Counted from the first letter of the stretch, positions 1 to 8,602 are shown. The stretch is DNA of 64,000 nt from Psychroserpens luteus (GCF_015319355.1 NZ_JADILU010000011.1:1-64000), one strand, 5' to 3'. Program-made: numbers and translations. The notes: generated from the letters alone by a model not told the origin.

Positions 1-232
1 CTTTTTGAAGTGCTTTAATTCTAGATATTTCGTCTTTTGTTTCCACTTTTACTCTGGTGTTCATTAAGTCTTTACGATTGTATTTTTTAATCCACACGTT
101 TACTGTTGTAGGTGCAATAGAGTAGAGTTTACAAAGTTCACTCTTTGTGTGTTTTCCTGTTGTAAGTTCAGCTAAGATTTTTAATTTAAAAGGTTCGCTG
201 TAGCGTCTAATTACTTTGTCATTTTTGTACAT
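1..232 (-). CDS. IS3-family transposase OrfA, N-terminal part (partial)
   Basis: Reading the minus strand from the ATG at 232 gives 77 residues starting MYKNDKVIRRYSEPFKLKIL and still open at the window edge. The YSEPFKLKIL...LTTGKHTKSELCKLY...VNVWIKKY pattern is the helix-turn-helix region of IS3/IS150-type OrfA (transposase_8 fold), which binds the element ends. In this family OrfA is joined to an integrase-core OrfB by programmed -1 frameshifting, and that part would lie to the left of the window. Whether the element is intact cannot be judged here. Confidence 0.75.
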   Translation of the reverse strand, partial: MYKNDKVIRRYSEPFKLKILAELTTGKHTKSELCKLYSIAPTTVNVWIKKYNRKDLMNTRVKVETKDEISRIKALQK

Positions 233-271
233 AATGTTTAAAATTATGTAGCCTTTATTCAGGACGGGTCA
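1..271 (-). mobile_element. Terminal part of an IS3-type insertion sequence (runs off left edge)
   Basis: The interval holds the start of an OrfA-like transposase gene and its upstream end. The sequence from 271 back to about 252, read on the minus strand, begins TGACCCGTCCTGAATAAAGG. That has the TG start and AT/GC mix expected of an IS3 terminal inverted repeat. The other end lies outside the window, so the boundary at 271 is inferred from that terminus and from the attC-like repeat beginning about 10 bp later. Confidence 0.55.
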
Positions 272-281
272 ATGATTCGTC

Positions 282-408
282 TAACGTTGTTGTGTATGGT
301 TAGTTGCGTGTTTAAGTAACTAATTTAGTAAACAAAAACGAACAAGAGAAAATTCCGAAGGAATTTTCCAAATAAGCACTTGCCAAAGCAATTAATTATA
401 CACGTCTT
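282..408. repeat. attC-like palindromic repeat R1, interrupted by IS110 element
   Basis: The left arm reads GTCTAAC then TTGTGTATGGTTAGTTGCG (about 279-308). The right arm GCAATTAATTATACACG (389-404) is its imperfect inverse. A perfect inner stem GAAAATTCC/GGAATTTTC lies at 348-368. R2 (61145-61279) and R3 (61806-61946) have the same layout. GTCTAAC fits the integron inverse-core pattern RYYYAAC. The expected GTT core at the right end is displaced to 1624 by the IS110 element. The attC identity is inferred from architecture. Confidence 0.6.
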
Positions 409-444
409 AAGTTTACAATTCATTAAATTTAGAATATAATTAGA

Positions 445-600
445 AAAGACAAAAGAGAGGAATAAGGTTAATATACACGCAGAAGCTAAAGACTTCGTCA
501 ACATTGTAAATCCCCTCTCTTTTCTACACAGATTTCGAACAGTTCTGTGAGGCTTTTAGACCTCGATTTTAAGTCGTTGAAACTCGCGTAGTATGTCCTT
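445..600 (+). ncRNA. Candidate IS110 bridge RNA
   Basis: The non-coding leader of the IS110 element folds readily. A perfect 10-bp stem pairs 451-460 (AAAAGAGAGG) with 514-523 and encloses a GAAG/CTTC hairpin (482-496). It is followed by hairpins at 527-549 (CACAGA/TCTGTG), 549-564 (GAGG/CCTC) and 564-576 (CGA/TCG); the last three share end bases, so some are alternatives. IS110-group elements are known to encode a bridge RNA in this 5' region that pairs with target and donor DNA. The exact ends and guide loops are not determined here. Confidence 0.5.
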
Positions 601-618
601 TCAAAAAAACATTTTCTT

Positions 619-1590
619 ATGAATAAAGATATTAAATATTTTGGTATTGACATTAGTCATTTGGTTTTTGATGTTACAGATTCTGATGGTAATTACTACC
701 AGTTTAAAAACAAAGTTTCAGGCTTTAATAAATTTAAAAAGCTCTTAAATTGTAATAGTCATTGCGTGATGGAAGCAACGGGTTATTATCATTACCAGTT
801 GGCTTATTATTTGTTTGAAAACGATAAAAAAGTATCCGTTGAAAATCCTTTAGCAGTAAAACGTTTCATCCAAATGAGACTATCAAAGATCAAGACAGAC
901 AAGAGCGATTCAAAACTCATTTGCGCTTACGCAGAGCAAGTAGAATTAAAGCTTTGGAAGGGTAGTTCTAAAGAGGTTCAAGAAAGTCTTCAAATTACCA
1001 GAGCCCTTTCTGTGTATACAAAACAGAGAACTATGTTAAAGAACAAATTGCATGGAGAATCTGTTTTGGGCGAGCCGAGTAAAGCTGTTGTGAGGTCTTT
1101 AAAACGTAGTTTGAGACAGCTTGATAAAGAGGTGGGGACTTTAGAAGAGAAGTTATTGCTATTGGTAAAAGAGTCACATAAAGATTTGTTTACACGTATA
1201 AAAACTATCCCAGGAATCGGTAGAAAAACAGCCATTATGTTAATTGTTTTAACGGGAGGTTTTGAACGTTTTTCAAGTGCAGGTGAATTGTGTAGTTACG
1301 CAGGTCTAACACCAGTGATTCGGCAAAGTGGGAGCAGTGTAAAAGGGCGACCAAGAATTAGCAAAATGGGAAATCAAAAACTCAGAAATTTATTATTTAT
1401 GTGCAGTTTCTCTGCTTGTAAATATAACAAATCATGCCGAGCACTTTATGAAAGGATCGTCGCCAAAGGAAAGAGTAAAAAACTAGCATTAATCGCAGTG
1501 TGTAATAAGCTATTAAAACAAGCCTTTGCCATTGCTAAATCAGGATTAATATTTGATAATGAATATAAAAGTAAACTAGCTAAAATTTAA
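619..1590 (+). CDS. IS110-family DEDD transposase
   Basis: This 323-residue protein has the normal length for the family. The N-terminal RuvC-like DEDD domain shows D11 (FGIDIS), E52 (CVMEATG) and D94/D97 (KTDKSD). The C-terminal Transposase_20 domain (about residues 190-275) has the PGIG helix-hairpin-helix-like motif (198-201), AGLTP, and a serine cluster (SGSS, 237-240) that should contain the catalytic serine of this family. The start follows an A-rich leader just after the structured RNA region. No frameshift is seen, so the enzyme may be active. The stop at 1588-1590 is replaced by a CAA sense codon in both remnants, which therefore come from a sister element. Confidence 0.9.
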   Translation: MNKDIKYFGIDISHLVFDVTDSDGNYYQFKNKVSGFNKFKKLLNCNSHCVMEATGYYHYQLAYYLFENDKKVSVENPLAVKRFIQMRLSKIKTDKSDSKLICAYAEQVELKLWKGSSKEVQESLQITRALSVYTKQRTMLKNKLHGESVLGEPSKAVVRSLKRSLRQLDKEVGTLEEKLLLLVKESHKDLFTRIKTIPGIGRKTAIMLIVLTGGFERFSSAGELCSYAGLTPVIRQSGSSVKGRPRISKMGNQKLRNLLFMCSFSACKYNKSCRALYERIVAKGKSKKLALIAVCNKLLKQAFAIAKSGLIFDNEYKSKLAKI

Positions 1591-1623
1591 TGGATTTTTA
1601 CTTGTTTTTTAGCACAGTACTTT

Positions 1624-2547
1624 GTTAGGTGTAGTTATTTTCTAAAAAGGTTAAATTAAATCGACATACATTCTAATATTCCTTCCTCCATATGACTCAA
1701 TATACACAGGATACATTCCGTCTCCCATAAATGTATTAAATGCTATTCCTGCTCCTTCGTGACCACTTTCGTGAGTCATTACACCAAAACCTTGTTCGCT
1801 TAAAGTAGCATAACAAGCACCTGAATATGAATAAGAATGATTCGGTTTGCTATCTATTTCCATTTTCACAAACCTTTTAGATTCGATAAGTTCATTTACC
1901 GTTTTATCAAAGCCTGATATCTTTTCTTCAAAATGATTGAAGTCTTTTCTGAATTGATAAGTCTTACCTGTTTTCTCATCTTTGTAATGTCTTAAATCTT
2001 CGAAAGGTTCATTTTTCCAATCAGAATCTATATAACAAGGATCTGTAATCATTAATTGACCACTGTCAACATCAACATAACCAGCTAACTCTGTTTCTAG
2101 TTTTTTATCTTTGTCCAATAAATCTCCAAATTCCCCAAAATTTTGGATAAGTTCTGAAATTGAAGACTGTAATTCGTTTGTTTTCTTTAATTCTCTCTTA
2201 AACAGAATTAGTTCGTCATTTTTCTTTTGAATTTCGATTTGGTGATTCTCTTTATCTAGATTAAGTCTTTCGATTTCTTCTTCACGAATTTTTATTCGCT
2301 TACTCAATGCATTCTCAATGAAATCAGGTGTTTTTCTCTCTAGTTCTGATACTCTGTCTTTCCAAAGGGTTATATTTTTCTCCACAATTTTAATTTGCTC
2401 ATCTTTTGCTGTAACTGTGGCTTTTAAATTTAAAATATAAGCTTTGTAAATCCAACCTGCTGCACCTAAAGCAAAAGCATTTATAATAAGCTGAATCCAC
2501 TTTATGTAATCTTCTGGGTTCATAGTTTTGTTTTAATTACACCTAAC
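1624..2547. other. Integron-type gene cassette C1 (inferred)
   Basis: One minus-strand gene (1651-2523) is enclosed by GTTAGGTGTAGTTA (1624-1637) and TAATTACACCTAAC (2534-2547), inverse complements at 13 of 14 positions. The end cores GTTAGGT and ACCTAAC fit the integron consensus GTTRRRY and RYYYAAC exactly. Such a pairing of cassette start with its own inverse core is the hallmark of a mobile gene cassette. No integrase gene is in the window, so mobility is untested. Confidence 0.55.
1651..2523 (-). CDS. Membrane-anchored coiled-coil protein with DUF4241-like C-terminus
   Basis: The protein has 290 residues. A hydrophobic helix at about 10-30 suggests an N-terminal membrane anchor. Residues about 35-125 are rich in heptad-spaced L/I with K/E and predict a long coiled coil. 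The C-terminal ~140 residues carry VDSGQLMITDPCYI, a cysteine/tyrosine-rich SYSGACYATLS segment and GDGMYPVYIE. This pattern resembles small bacterial DUF4241-type proteins of unknown role; that match is from memory and tentative. It is a single gene occupying a cassette-like unit. The stop is 27 bp from the core GTTAGGT. Function is unknown. Confidence 0.6.
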   Translation of the reverse strand: MNPEDYIKWIQLIINAFALGAAGWIYKAYILNLKATVTAKDEQIKIVEKNITLWKDRVSELERKTPDFIENALSKRIKIREEEIERLNLDKENHQIEIQKKNDELILFKRELKKTNELQSSISELIQNFGEFGDLLDKDKKLETELAGYVDVDSGQLMITDPCYIDSDWKNEPFEDLRHYKDEKTGKTYQFRKDFNHFEEKISGFDKTVNELIESKRFVKMEIDSKPNHSYSYSGACYATLSEQGFGVMTHESGHEGAGIAFNTFMGDGMYPVYIESYGGRNIRMYVDLI

Positions 2548-2590
2548 GCGCTAGCATATCGACTATTTCAATTGTCAATATCCGCAATGA

Positions 2591-2617
2591 GACGAAGTTC
2601 AACTATTTTTTTGAAAA
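2591..2617. repeat. Short repeat shared with 62460-62486
   Basis: The segment GACGAAGTTCAACTATTTTT and its continuation to 2617 recurs at 62460-62486 with 25 of 27 bases matching. Both copies sit at the edge of a cassette region. It is probably part of a degenerate repeat or IS remnant. A small perfect palindrome (TACGTA, 4-nt loop, TACGTA) lies just beyond it at about 2623-2638. Confidence 0.5.
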
Positions 2618-2642
2618 TTCTGTACGTAGTTCTACGTATATT

Positions 2643-3113
2643 TTAGTTTTTATGTGTTAAAATCTTTTTAATCAAAGCAATCTGTCCCAAATGGTAATGG
2701 GTATGTTCAATGATTCCGTTAATATTACTGAAGTAATTTCCATATTTAGCATCTGTGAAGTCTTGTTTAAGTTGTTCTTCAGTCAGCAATTCTATATGTT
2801 GGGCTAATGTTTCAGCATTTAAAAGAAGGGTGTCTATGAGTTGTTTCCATTGGGTTTCGGTAGTAATATCTGGATAGTTGTAGCTAAATTTATCTTTAAT
2901 TAATAATGGTCTGTCATTGAAAACTTCTAATACACCTGTGACATAATAACCCATATGAAAAGTCAATGCTAATATGGTGTTGAGATTATGAACTTTGGTT
3001 TTGGCAACTTCTAAAGTGACATCTGCCAATTGGTCTTTAATGTTAGAGTTAGTCCAATTACCTCCAAAATGAACGCCTCTAAAATGTTTTGCTAATTGTT
3101 GTGCTGTGGTCAT
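2643..3113 (-). CDS. DinB/DUF1572-like four-helix protein
   Basis: The 156-residue all-alpha protein has the DinB/YfiT-like layout. A first histidine helix (TILALTFHMGYY, H around residue 53) and a C-terminal IIEHTHYHLGQIALI segment supply the three-histidine metal site typical of the superfamily. Members include thiol-dependent transferases such as bacillithiol transferases, but many are uncharacterised, so a reaction is not assigned. The gene is divergent from the DUF2851 gene at 3185 with a 71-bp AT-rich spacer. It lies next to, but apparently not within, the cassette C1. Confidence 0.75.
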   Translation of the reverse strand: MTTAQQLAKHFRGVHFGGNWTNSNIKDQLADVTLEVAKTKVHNLNTILALTFHMGYYVTGVLEVFNDRPLLIKDKFSYNYPDITTETQWKQLIDTLLLNAETLAQHIELLTEEQLKQDFTDAKYGNYFSNINGIIEHTHYHLGQIALIKKILTHKN

Positions 3114-3184
3114 ATCTCTACTACTAAGGAATAAAAAAACGAAATAAATTTGACTATAAAAAATTAGAATTCATACATTTAGAA

Positions 3185-4465
3185 ATGCAAGAAGATTTCT
3201 TACACTATTTATGGTTGCATAAAAAGTTAGATGTACTCCATCTAAAAACAACTCAGCATGAGCGTTTAGAAATCGTAAATGTTGGCACGCATAACCATAA
3301 TTCTGGTCCAGATTTTTTTAACGGTCAAATTAGAATTGCAGATCAGCTTTGGGCAGGTAATATAGAAATTCATATCAAGTCTAGTGATTGGTTTGTGCAT
3401 GGTCACGAGCAAGATGCTGCTTATGATAATGTGATTTTGCATGTGGTTTATGAACACGATACAGATATTTTTAGAAGTGATAATTCTACGATTCCAACTT
3501 TAGAACTCAAAAATTTTATTGATAGTGCGTTAATGGATAACTACCATAAACTATTTTCTTCAAAAAAGAAATGGATTAATTGCGAACAGGATTTTCCTGA
3601 GGTTGATGAATTTACGCTCAAAAACTGGCAAGAGCGTTTATATTTTGAACGTCTAGAGCGAAAACAACATACCATTGAAGACTTATTAAAGACTTCAAAA
3701 AACGATTGGGAAGCAGTATTGTTTAAACTGCTAGCTAAAAACTTTGGACTCAAAGTCAACGGAACAGCTTTTGCAAGCATCGCCAATTCTGTGGACTTTT
3801 CTATTGTGAGAAAAACGAGTTCTAAATTAGAGCAATTGGAAGCTTTGCTTTTTGGTCAGGCTGGATTATTGGAGAAGGAGAGTAGTAATAGTTATTATGA
3901 GACGCTTCAGAAAGAATACAAATTTCTAAAACAAAAGTTTCAGTTGGAGAGTCAAGGTGTCATTGATGTGCAATTTTTTAGATTGAGGCCTCCAAACTTT
4001 CCAACGATACGCTTATCACAATTAGCCAATTTGTATCATAAAGAACAGCAGTTGTTTTCAAAAGTGATTTCCGCAGAAAACCTAAAAGACATTTATACGC
4101 TTTTTGAAGTAAGCACCTCTCCATTTTGGAACACGCACTATACCTTTGATAAAGAATCTAAGCAGAGCAGCAAAAAAGTGACGAAAGCATTTGTAGATTT
4201 ATTACTTATAAATACGATTTTACCAATAAAATTCTGCTACGCGAAACAAAACGGAGAAGCTATTGATGAAACGATACTGGAGATTATAAATGCAATTGCT
4301 TCGGAAAAAAATTCTATTGTAGATGGATTTACTCAATTAAAACATAAACCAAAATCTGCTTTAGAGTCTCAAGCCTTCATTCAATTAAAAACCGAATATT
4401 GCGATAAAAATAAATGTTTACAATGTGCTGTTGGAAATGTACTGCTCACCAATGGTTCTCACTAG
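3185..4465 (+). CDS. DUF2851 family protein
   Basis: The protein has 426 residues, usual for this Bacteroidota family. The N-terminus MQEDFLHYLW, then VGTHNHNSGPDFFNGQIRI and WAGNIEIHIKSSDW, are the conserved signature. The C-terminus has CDKNKCLQCAVG with three cysteines that could bind metal. The NSGPDF...EIH pattern resembles a restriction-like nuclease core (D...ExH); that is my inference and the family has no established function that I know. It begins a plus-strand group with the PspC and K+ channel genes downstream. Confidence 0.85.
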   Translation: MQEDFLHYLWLHKKLDVLHLKTTQHERLEIVNVGTHNHNSGPDFFNGQIRIADQLWAGNIEIHIKSSDWFVHGHEQDAAYDNVILHVVYEHDTDIFRSDNSTIPTLELKNFIDSALMDNYHKLFSSKKKWINCEQDFPEVDEFTLKNWQERLYFERLERKQHTIEDLLKTSKNDWEAVLFKLLAKNFGLKVNGTAFASIANSVDFSIVRKTSSKLEQLEALLFGQAGLLEKESSNSYYETLQKEYKFLKQKFQLESQGVIDVQFFRLRPPNFPTIRLSQLANLYHKEQQLFSKVISAENLKDIYTLFEVSTSPFWNTHYTFDKESKQSSKKVTKAFVDLLLINTILPIKFCYAKQNGEAIDETILEIINAIASEKNSIVDGFTQLKHKPKSALESQAFIQLKTEYCDKNKCLQCAVGNVLLTNGSH

Positions 4466-4517
4466 AAGTTTATAGTATTAGATAGCGTAAAAAAAGAAAT
4501 AAATTTTAACTTGCAGT

Positions 4518-4745
4518 ATGAACAGGTTTTACCAAATGCTATACTATTTTCAAAAACGTGGGTTTTACGTGTGTCAACGTATTGCAGACCGTATTGGGAT
4601 TAGAGCAAAAATTGTAAGGACGTCATTTATGTACCTCACGTTTGCTACTTTAGGTTTTGGGTTTGCGCTGTATTTGTTTTTCGCTTTCTGGATAAAAATT
4701 AAAGATATTGTCTACACCAAACGCTCATCTGTGTTTGATTTATAA
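4518..4745 (+). CDS. PspC domain protein, single pass
   Basis: This 75-residue protein consists of a basic N-terminal half (IADRIGIRAKIVRTSFMY) and one membrane helix (about 38-60, YLTFATLGFGFALYLFFAF). It is a minimal PspC domain. PspC proteins sense inner-membrane stress in proteobacteria. In flavobacteria such short forms are common and uncharacterised. It ends 3 bp before the K+ channel gene, so the two are almost certainly co-transcribed. Confidence 0.8.
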   Translation: MNRFYQMLYYFQKRGFYVCQRIADRIGIRAKIVRTSFMYLTFATLGFGFALYLFFAFWIKIKDIVYTKRSSVFDL

Positions 4746-4748
4746 CCT

Positions 4749-5768
4749 ATGAATCCATTAATTAAGTTATTTAGAGTTAAAATTTATACTGCAGTTTTTC
4801 TGTTGGTATTCATCCTGCTAGTTGGAATTTTTGGGTTTAGAATGATGTCTGACTATACTTGGGTAGATTCAATTTACATGACCGTAATCACAATTACCAC
4901 AGTTGGTTTTGGTGAAGTGCAACCCTTAGACGATAATGCCAAAATATTTACCATATTCTTAATTTTAGCAAGTGTAATCATTTTAGGTTATGCTATTACT
5001 GTGATTACAGAGTATATTTTAAGCAAAAACAATTTTGAAGAACTAAAACAAAGAAAGATGCAAAAGAGAATTGACGGTTTTAAAGATCATATTATTATTT
5101 GTGGCTACGGAAGAAATGGAAAACAAGCTTCAGAAAAATTGTTAGCTTACAATAAGTCTTTTGTTGTGATAGAAAAAGATAAAGAGGTGATGGAGAAATT
5201 TCAAAGCGATACTGTGCCTTTTGTTTTAGGAAATGCTAATGAAGATGAAATTTTGATCCAAGCAGGAATTGAACGTGCAAGCACGCTTATTTCGGCTTTG
5301 CCAAATGACGCAGATAATTTATTTGTCGTGCTTTCTGCAAGGCAAATAAATAATAAATTAAATATTATAAGTCGTGCCTCTGAAGAAACGTCTTATAAAA
5401 AATTAAAATTAGCAGGAGCTAATAATGTGATTTTACCAGATAGAATTGGAGGTGATTACATGGCGTCTTTAGTTGTAGTTCCTGGTTTAATTGAATTTAT
5501 TGATAACCTTTCTATTGTTGGTAAAGCAAATATCAATATAGAAGAAATTCCAATTGAGAAATTGTATGAATCCTCAACAACTAAAACAATTAGGGATTTA
5601 GATCTTAGAAAAAAAACGGGATGTAGCGTTATTGGATATAAGAATGCAAATGGTGAATATCTTGTTAATCCTGAGGCTGATTTAGAATTAGCGACCAACT
5701 CCAGAATAATTGTTTTGGGTAGGCCTGAGCAAATTCAGAAACTAAATTCATTGTACGATATCACTTAA
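4749..5768 (+). CDS. Two-helix potassium channel with RCK (TrkA-N) domain
   Basis: The protein has 339 residues. The first membrane helix spans about 10-31. A pore loop carries the selectivity filter TVGFG (51-55), a GYG variant seen in many bacterial channels. A second membrane helix spans about 66-90. The cytoplasmic RCK part starts with the Rossmann motif GYGRNG (119-124) and ends with a TrkA-C-like segment (about 255-339). The channel should be a tetramer gated by a bound nucleotide or ion. It follows the PspC gene by 3 bp. Confidence 0.92.
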   Translation: MNPLIKLFRVKIYTAVFLLVFILLVGIFGFRMMSDYTWVDSIYMTVITITTVGFGEVQPLDDNAKIFTIFLILASVIILGYAITVITEYILSKNNFEELKQRKMQKRIDGFKDHIIICGYGRNGKQASEKLLAYNKSFVVIEKDKEVMEKFQSDTVPFVLGNANEDEILIQAGIERASTLISALPNDADNLFVVLSARQINNKLNIISRASEETSYKKLKLAGANNVILPDRIGGDYMASLVVVPGLIEFIDNLSIVGKANINIEEIPIEKLYESSTTKTIRDLDLRKKTGCSVIGYKNANGEYLVNPEADLELATNSRIIVLGRPEQIQKLNSLYDIT

Positions 5769-5862
5769 ATACTATCTCATTTTAACAACCGATGCTTTAA
5801 AAAGTCGAATTTTTTTAGCATCTTGTCACATTAATCTTTAACTAACTAATTAATTATATACA

Positions 5863-7671
5863 ATGAAGAAACATCTTCTTTCAATTTTTGCACTCATTTT
5901 TCCAATTTTATTTTTTGCACAGGATGCAGAAAAAGGTGTAGATCAAATTATCGATGAAAAGTTTGGAGACGCTACAGGATGGTTCGTACAAGGAGTATTT
6001 TATCAAATACCATTTGGTTCTGTTGATAGAGATGTAACTGTTGATTTTGATAAAAACAGTAAGCTGTATTCAATTGAAGATAAAAACGATTCCCTTTATG
6101 TGAGTGGAATAAAAATGGGAAATCGTACAGCAAGAGAGTTGTCTAGTGCGAATTCTAATATTAAAATAGATGGTGGGAGTTTTGTTGTCGCTAAAAAGGA
6201 TGTGCCAGATATGGTCGCATTAAAAGCAACTGCACCTTTTACAACAATCTATTGGGTATTATTCCCATTAATAATTGGAGCAATCTACTTTACAATTTAT
6301 TTCAACTTTATCAATTTTAGAGGCTTCTTTACATCTGTAAATATTGTAAGAGGAAAGTATGATGAATTAGATCACCATGAATCTTTAATAGGTGCTGGAG
6401 ATTCAACTCCAGGAGGTGATAATATAGAAACCATAGCAATTGAAAATCATGAAGGAGAAGTATCGCATTTTCAAGCATTAACAGCTGCTTTATCTGCAAC
6501 CGTAGGTTTAGGGAATATTGCTGGTGTTGCAATTGCAGTGTCTATTGGTGGAGCAGGAGCAACATTTTGGATGATCGTAGCAGGTTTTCTTGGTATGGCA
6601 TCTAAATTTGTAGAATGTACTCTTGGTGTAAAATATAGAGATATTGCAGAAGATGGAACCGTTTACGGTGGACCAATGTACTATCTAACAAAAGGACTTA
6701 AAGAAAAAGGACTTGGTGGTTTAGGTAAAGTGTTAGCAGTATTATTCGCCATTTTTGTGATTGGTGGTTCATTTGGAGGTGGAAACATGTTTCAAGTTAA
6801 CCAAGCATTTCAATTGGTAGAAAATATAACAGGTGGAAAAGAATCTTTTCTAAATGGAAATGGTTGGGCATTTGGTTTAGTAATGGCAATCCTTGTTGGT
6901 ATTGTAATTATTGGAGGTATTAAGAAAATTGCGAAAGTAACAGATAAGATTGTGCCTTTTATGGTAGTCATTTATGTGGCAGCATCTTTATTTGTCATCT
7001 TCTCAAAGTTTGATATGATTGGTGATGCATTCGCTGCAATCTGGAATGGTGCTTTTAGTCCAAAAGGAATAGCAGGTGGTGCAATTGGAGTATTAATTCA
7101 AGGATTTAGACGTGCAGCATTTTCAAATGAAGCAGGTATTGGTTCGGCTTCTATTGCGCATTCTGCAGTAAAAACAAAATACGCAGCAAGTGAAGGTATG
7201 GTGGCATTATTAGAACCATTTATTGATACGGTTATCGTTTGTACAATGACTGCTTTAGTATTAATTATCACAGGTTTTGTTGATCCTTTAAATCCGCCAT
7301 CAAACGACGCTCAAGCTATTTTATTAACATCAAGCGCCTTTGAATCGTCAATATCATGGTTCCCTTATGTATTAACGGTTGCAGTAGTATTGTTTGCATT
7401 TAGTTCTATGATTTCATGGTCTTACTACGGTTTTCAAGGATGGACGTTTTTATTCGGAAGATCTAAAAAAACAGAATATACTTATAAAGTGATTTTCTGC
7501 ATATTCGTAATTATTGGAGCAGCTGCAAGTTTAGATTCTGTAATAGGATTCTCAGATGCGATGGTATTTGCGATGATGGTTCCTAATATGGTTGGTCTAA
7601 TTTTATTAGCGCCTAAAGTGAAACAAGAATTGAATAAATATATGGCAGCAATTAAAACTAATAAGTCATAA
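5863..7671 (+). CDS. AGCS-family sodium/alanine symporter with extra N-terminal periplasmic domain
   Basis: The 602-residue inner-membrane transporter carries the AGCS signatures [16 protein letters not shown] (about 207-222), [10 protein letters not shown] and [19 protein letters not shown]. Transport is Na+-coupled uptake of alanine or glycine in this family. It begins with a signal peptide ([18 protein letters not shown]) and about 100 additional residues before the first transporter helix (about 125-150), an extension absent from typical ~450-residue AGCS proteins. The next gene starts 11 bp downstream. Confidence 0.9.
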   Translation: MKKHLLSIFALIFPILFFAQDAEKGVDQIIDEKFGDATGWFVQGVFYQIPFGSVDRDVTVDFDKNSKLYSIEDKNDSLYVSGIKMGNRTARELSSANSNIKIDGGSFVVAKKDVPDMVALKATAPFTTIYWVLFPLIIGAIYFTIYFNFINFRGFFTSVNIVRGKYDELDHHESLIGAGDSTPGGDNIETIAIENHEGEVSHFQALTAALSATVGLGNIAGVAIAVSIGGAGATFWMIVAGFLGMASKFVECTLGVKYRDIAEDGTVYGGPMYYLTKGLKEKGLGGLGKVLAVLFAIFVIGGSFGGGNMFQVNQAFQLVENITGGKESFLNGNGWAFGLVMAILVGIVIIGGIKKIAKVTDKIVPFMVVIYVAASLFVIFSKFDMIGDAFAAIWNGAFSPKGIAGGAIGVLIQGFRRAAFSNEAGIGSASIAHSAVKTKYAASEGMVALLEPFIDTVIVCTMTALVLIITGFVDPLNPPSNDAQAILLTSSAFESSISWFPYVLTVAVVLFAFSSMISWSYYGFQGWTFLFGRSKKTEYTYKVIFCIFVIIGAAASLDSVIGFSDAMVFAMMVPNMVGLILLAPKVKQELNKYMAAIKTNKS

Positions 7672-7682
7672 ATAAGAAAACA

Positions 7683-8561
7683 ATGAATTTTAAATCCCAC
7701 TTCTCGTTTACAAAGAAACAGAGAAGTGGGATTTTTTTATTGCTCATTTTGATACTTGTTTTCCAATGTGCATATTATTTCTTTAATTTTTCTTCGGAAG
7801 AGCTTGATAGCGATTCACAGGAGGTTTATCAGTTTCAAGCAGAGATGGATTCTCTACGTATTGTGAAATTAGAAGCCTCAAAACCAGTTATATTCCCTTT
7901 CAATCCAAATTATATAACAGATTTCAAGGGTTATTCTCTAGGAATGTCAAATACTGAAATAGATAGACTACACGCCTTTAGAGATACCAATAAATGGGTA
8001 AATACTGCAAAAGACTTTCAGAAAGTAACTAAAGTATCAGATTCTCTTTTAGCTCAAATATCTCCTTATTTTAAATTTCCAGATTGGGTCACAAACCCTA
8101 AGCCTAAAACAAACTATACTAACAGCTATTCAAATAATTCAAAACCTAAAACCTTTGCTCAAAAACAAGATTTAAATACAGCAACTGCAGCACAACTAAA
8201 GCGAGTTTATGGGATAGGAGAAAAACTATCAGAACGCATTGTAGCTTATAGAGTTAAATATGGAGATTTTGTAGCAGATGTTCAACTTCAAGAAGTGTAT
8301 GGTTTATCACCAGAAGTCATTGAACGAGCATTAAACGATTTTACAGTAAAAACTGGCAAGCCTATTACTACAATTAATGTAAACACTGCAACCATTGATC
8401 AGTTAGTGACTATTAAATACATTGATTACGAAATAGCATATAATATTATAGAACAAAGAACGCTTAGAGAAGGTTTTAAATCCTTTGATGAGTTGATAAA
8501 AGTTAAAGATTTTCCTACCAAAAAGAGTGAGATAATTAAGTTATATTTGTCCATAGATTAA
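7683..8561 (+). CDS. Helix-hairpin-helix (ComEA-like) membrane-anchored protein
   Basis: The 292-residue protein starts with one membrane helix (about 17-35, IFLLLILILVFQCAYYFF). An acidic linker follows, then two ComEA-type helix-hairpin-helix repeats, DLNTATAAQLKRVYGIGEKL (about 164-183) and NVNTATIDQLVTIKYIDYEI (about 232-251). A weaker first repeat lies near 75-110. These motifs bind DNA backbone non-specifically, and ComEA relatives act in DNA uptake. A competence role is possible but no other com genes are nearby. Confidence 0.8.
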   Translation: MNFKSHFSFTKKQRSGIFLLLILILVFQCAYYFFNFSSEELDSDSQEVYQFQAEMDSLRIVKLEASKPVIFPFNPNYITDFKGYSLGMSNTEIDRLHAFRDTNKWVNTAKDFQKVTKVSDSLLAQISPYFKFPDWVTNPKPKTNYTNSYSNNSKPKTFAQKQDLNTATAAQLKRVYGIGEKLSERIVAYRVKYGDFVADVQLQEVYGLSPEVIERALNDFTVKTGKPITTINVNTATIDQLVTIKYIDYEIAYNIIEQRTLREGFKSFDELIKVKDFPTKKSEIIKLYLSID

Positions 8562-8602
8562 AGGTACTCGTTTAACGAGATCAATATAAAAAATCACATT
8601 TT

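Larger units (their letters stand above)
409..1623 (+). mobile_element. IS110-family insertion sequence, apparently intact
   Basis: The element is about 1.2 kb, with a ~200-nt structured leader followed by one DEDD-type transposase gene. The right end is set by comparison with two remnants at 60553-60714 and 62553-62696. All three share sequence through a TTTAG(C/T)ACAGTACTTT end and then diverge right after GTT. The left end is placed where repeat R1 stops matching R2 and R3. As usual for IS110 elements, no terminal inverted repeats or target duplication are evident. The insertion splits an attC-like repeat immediately before its GTT core. Confidence 0.7.
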
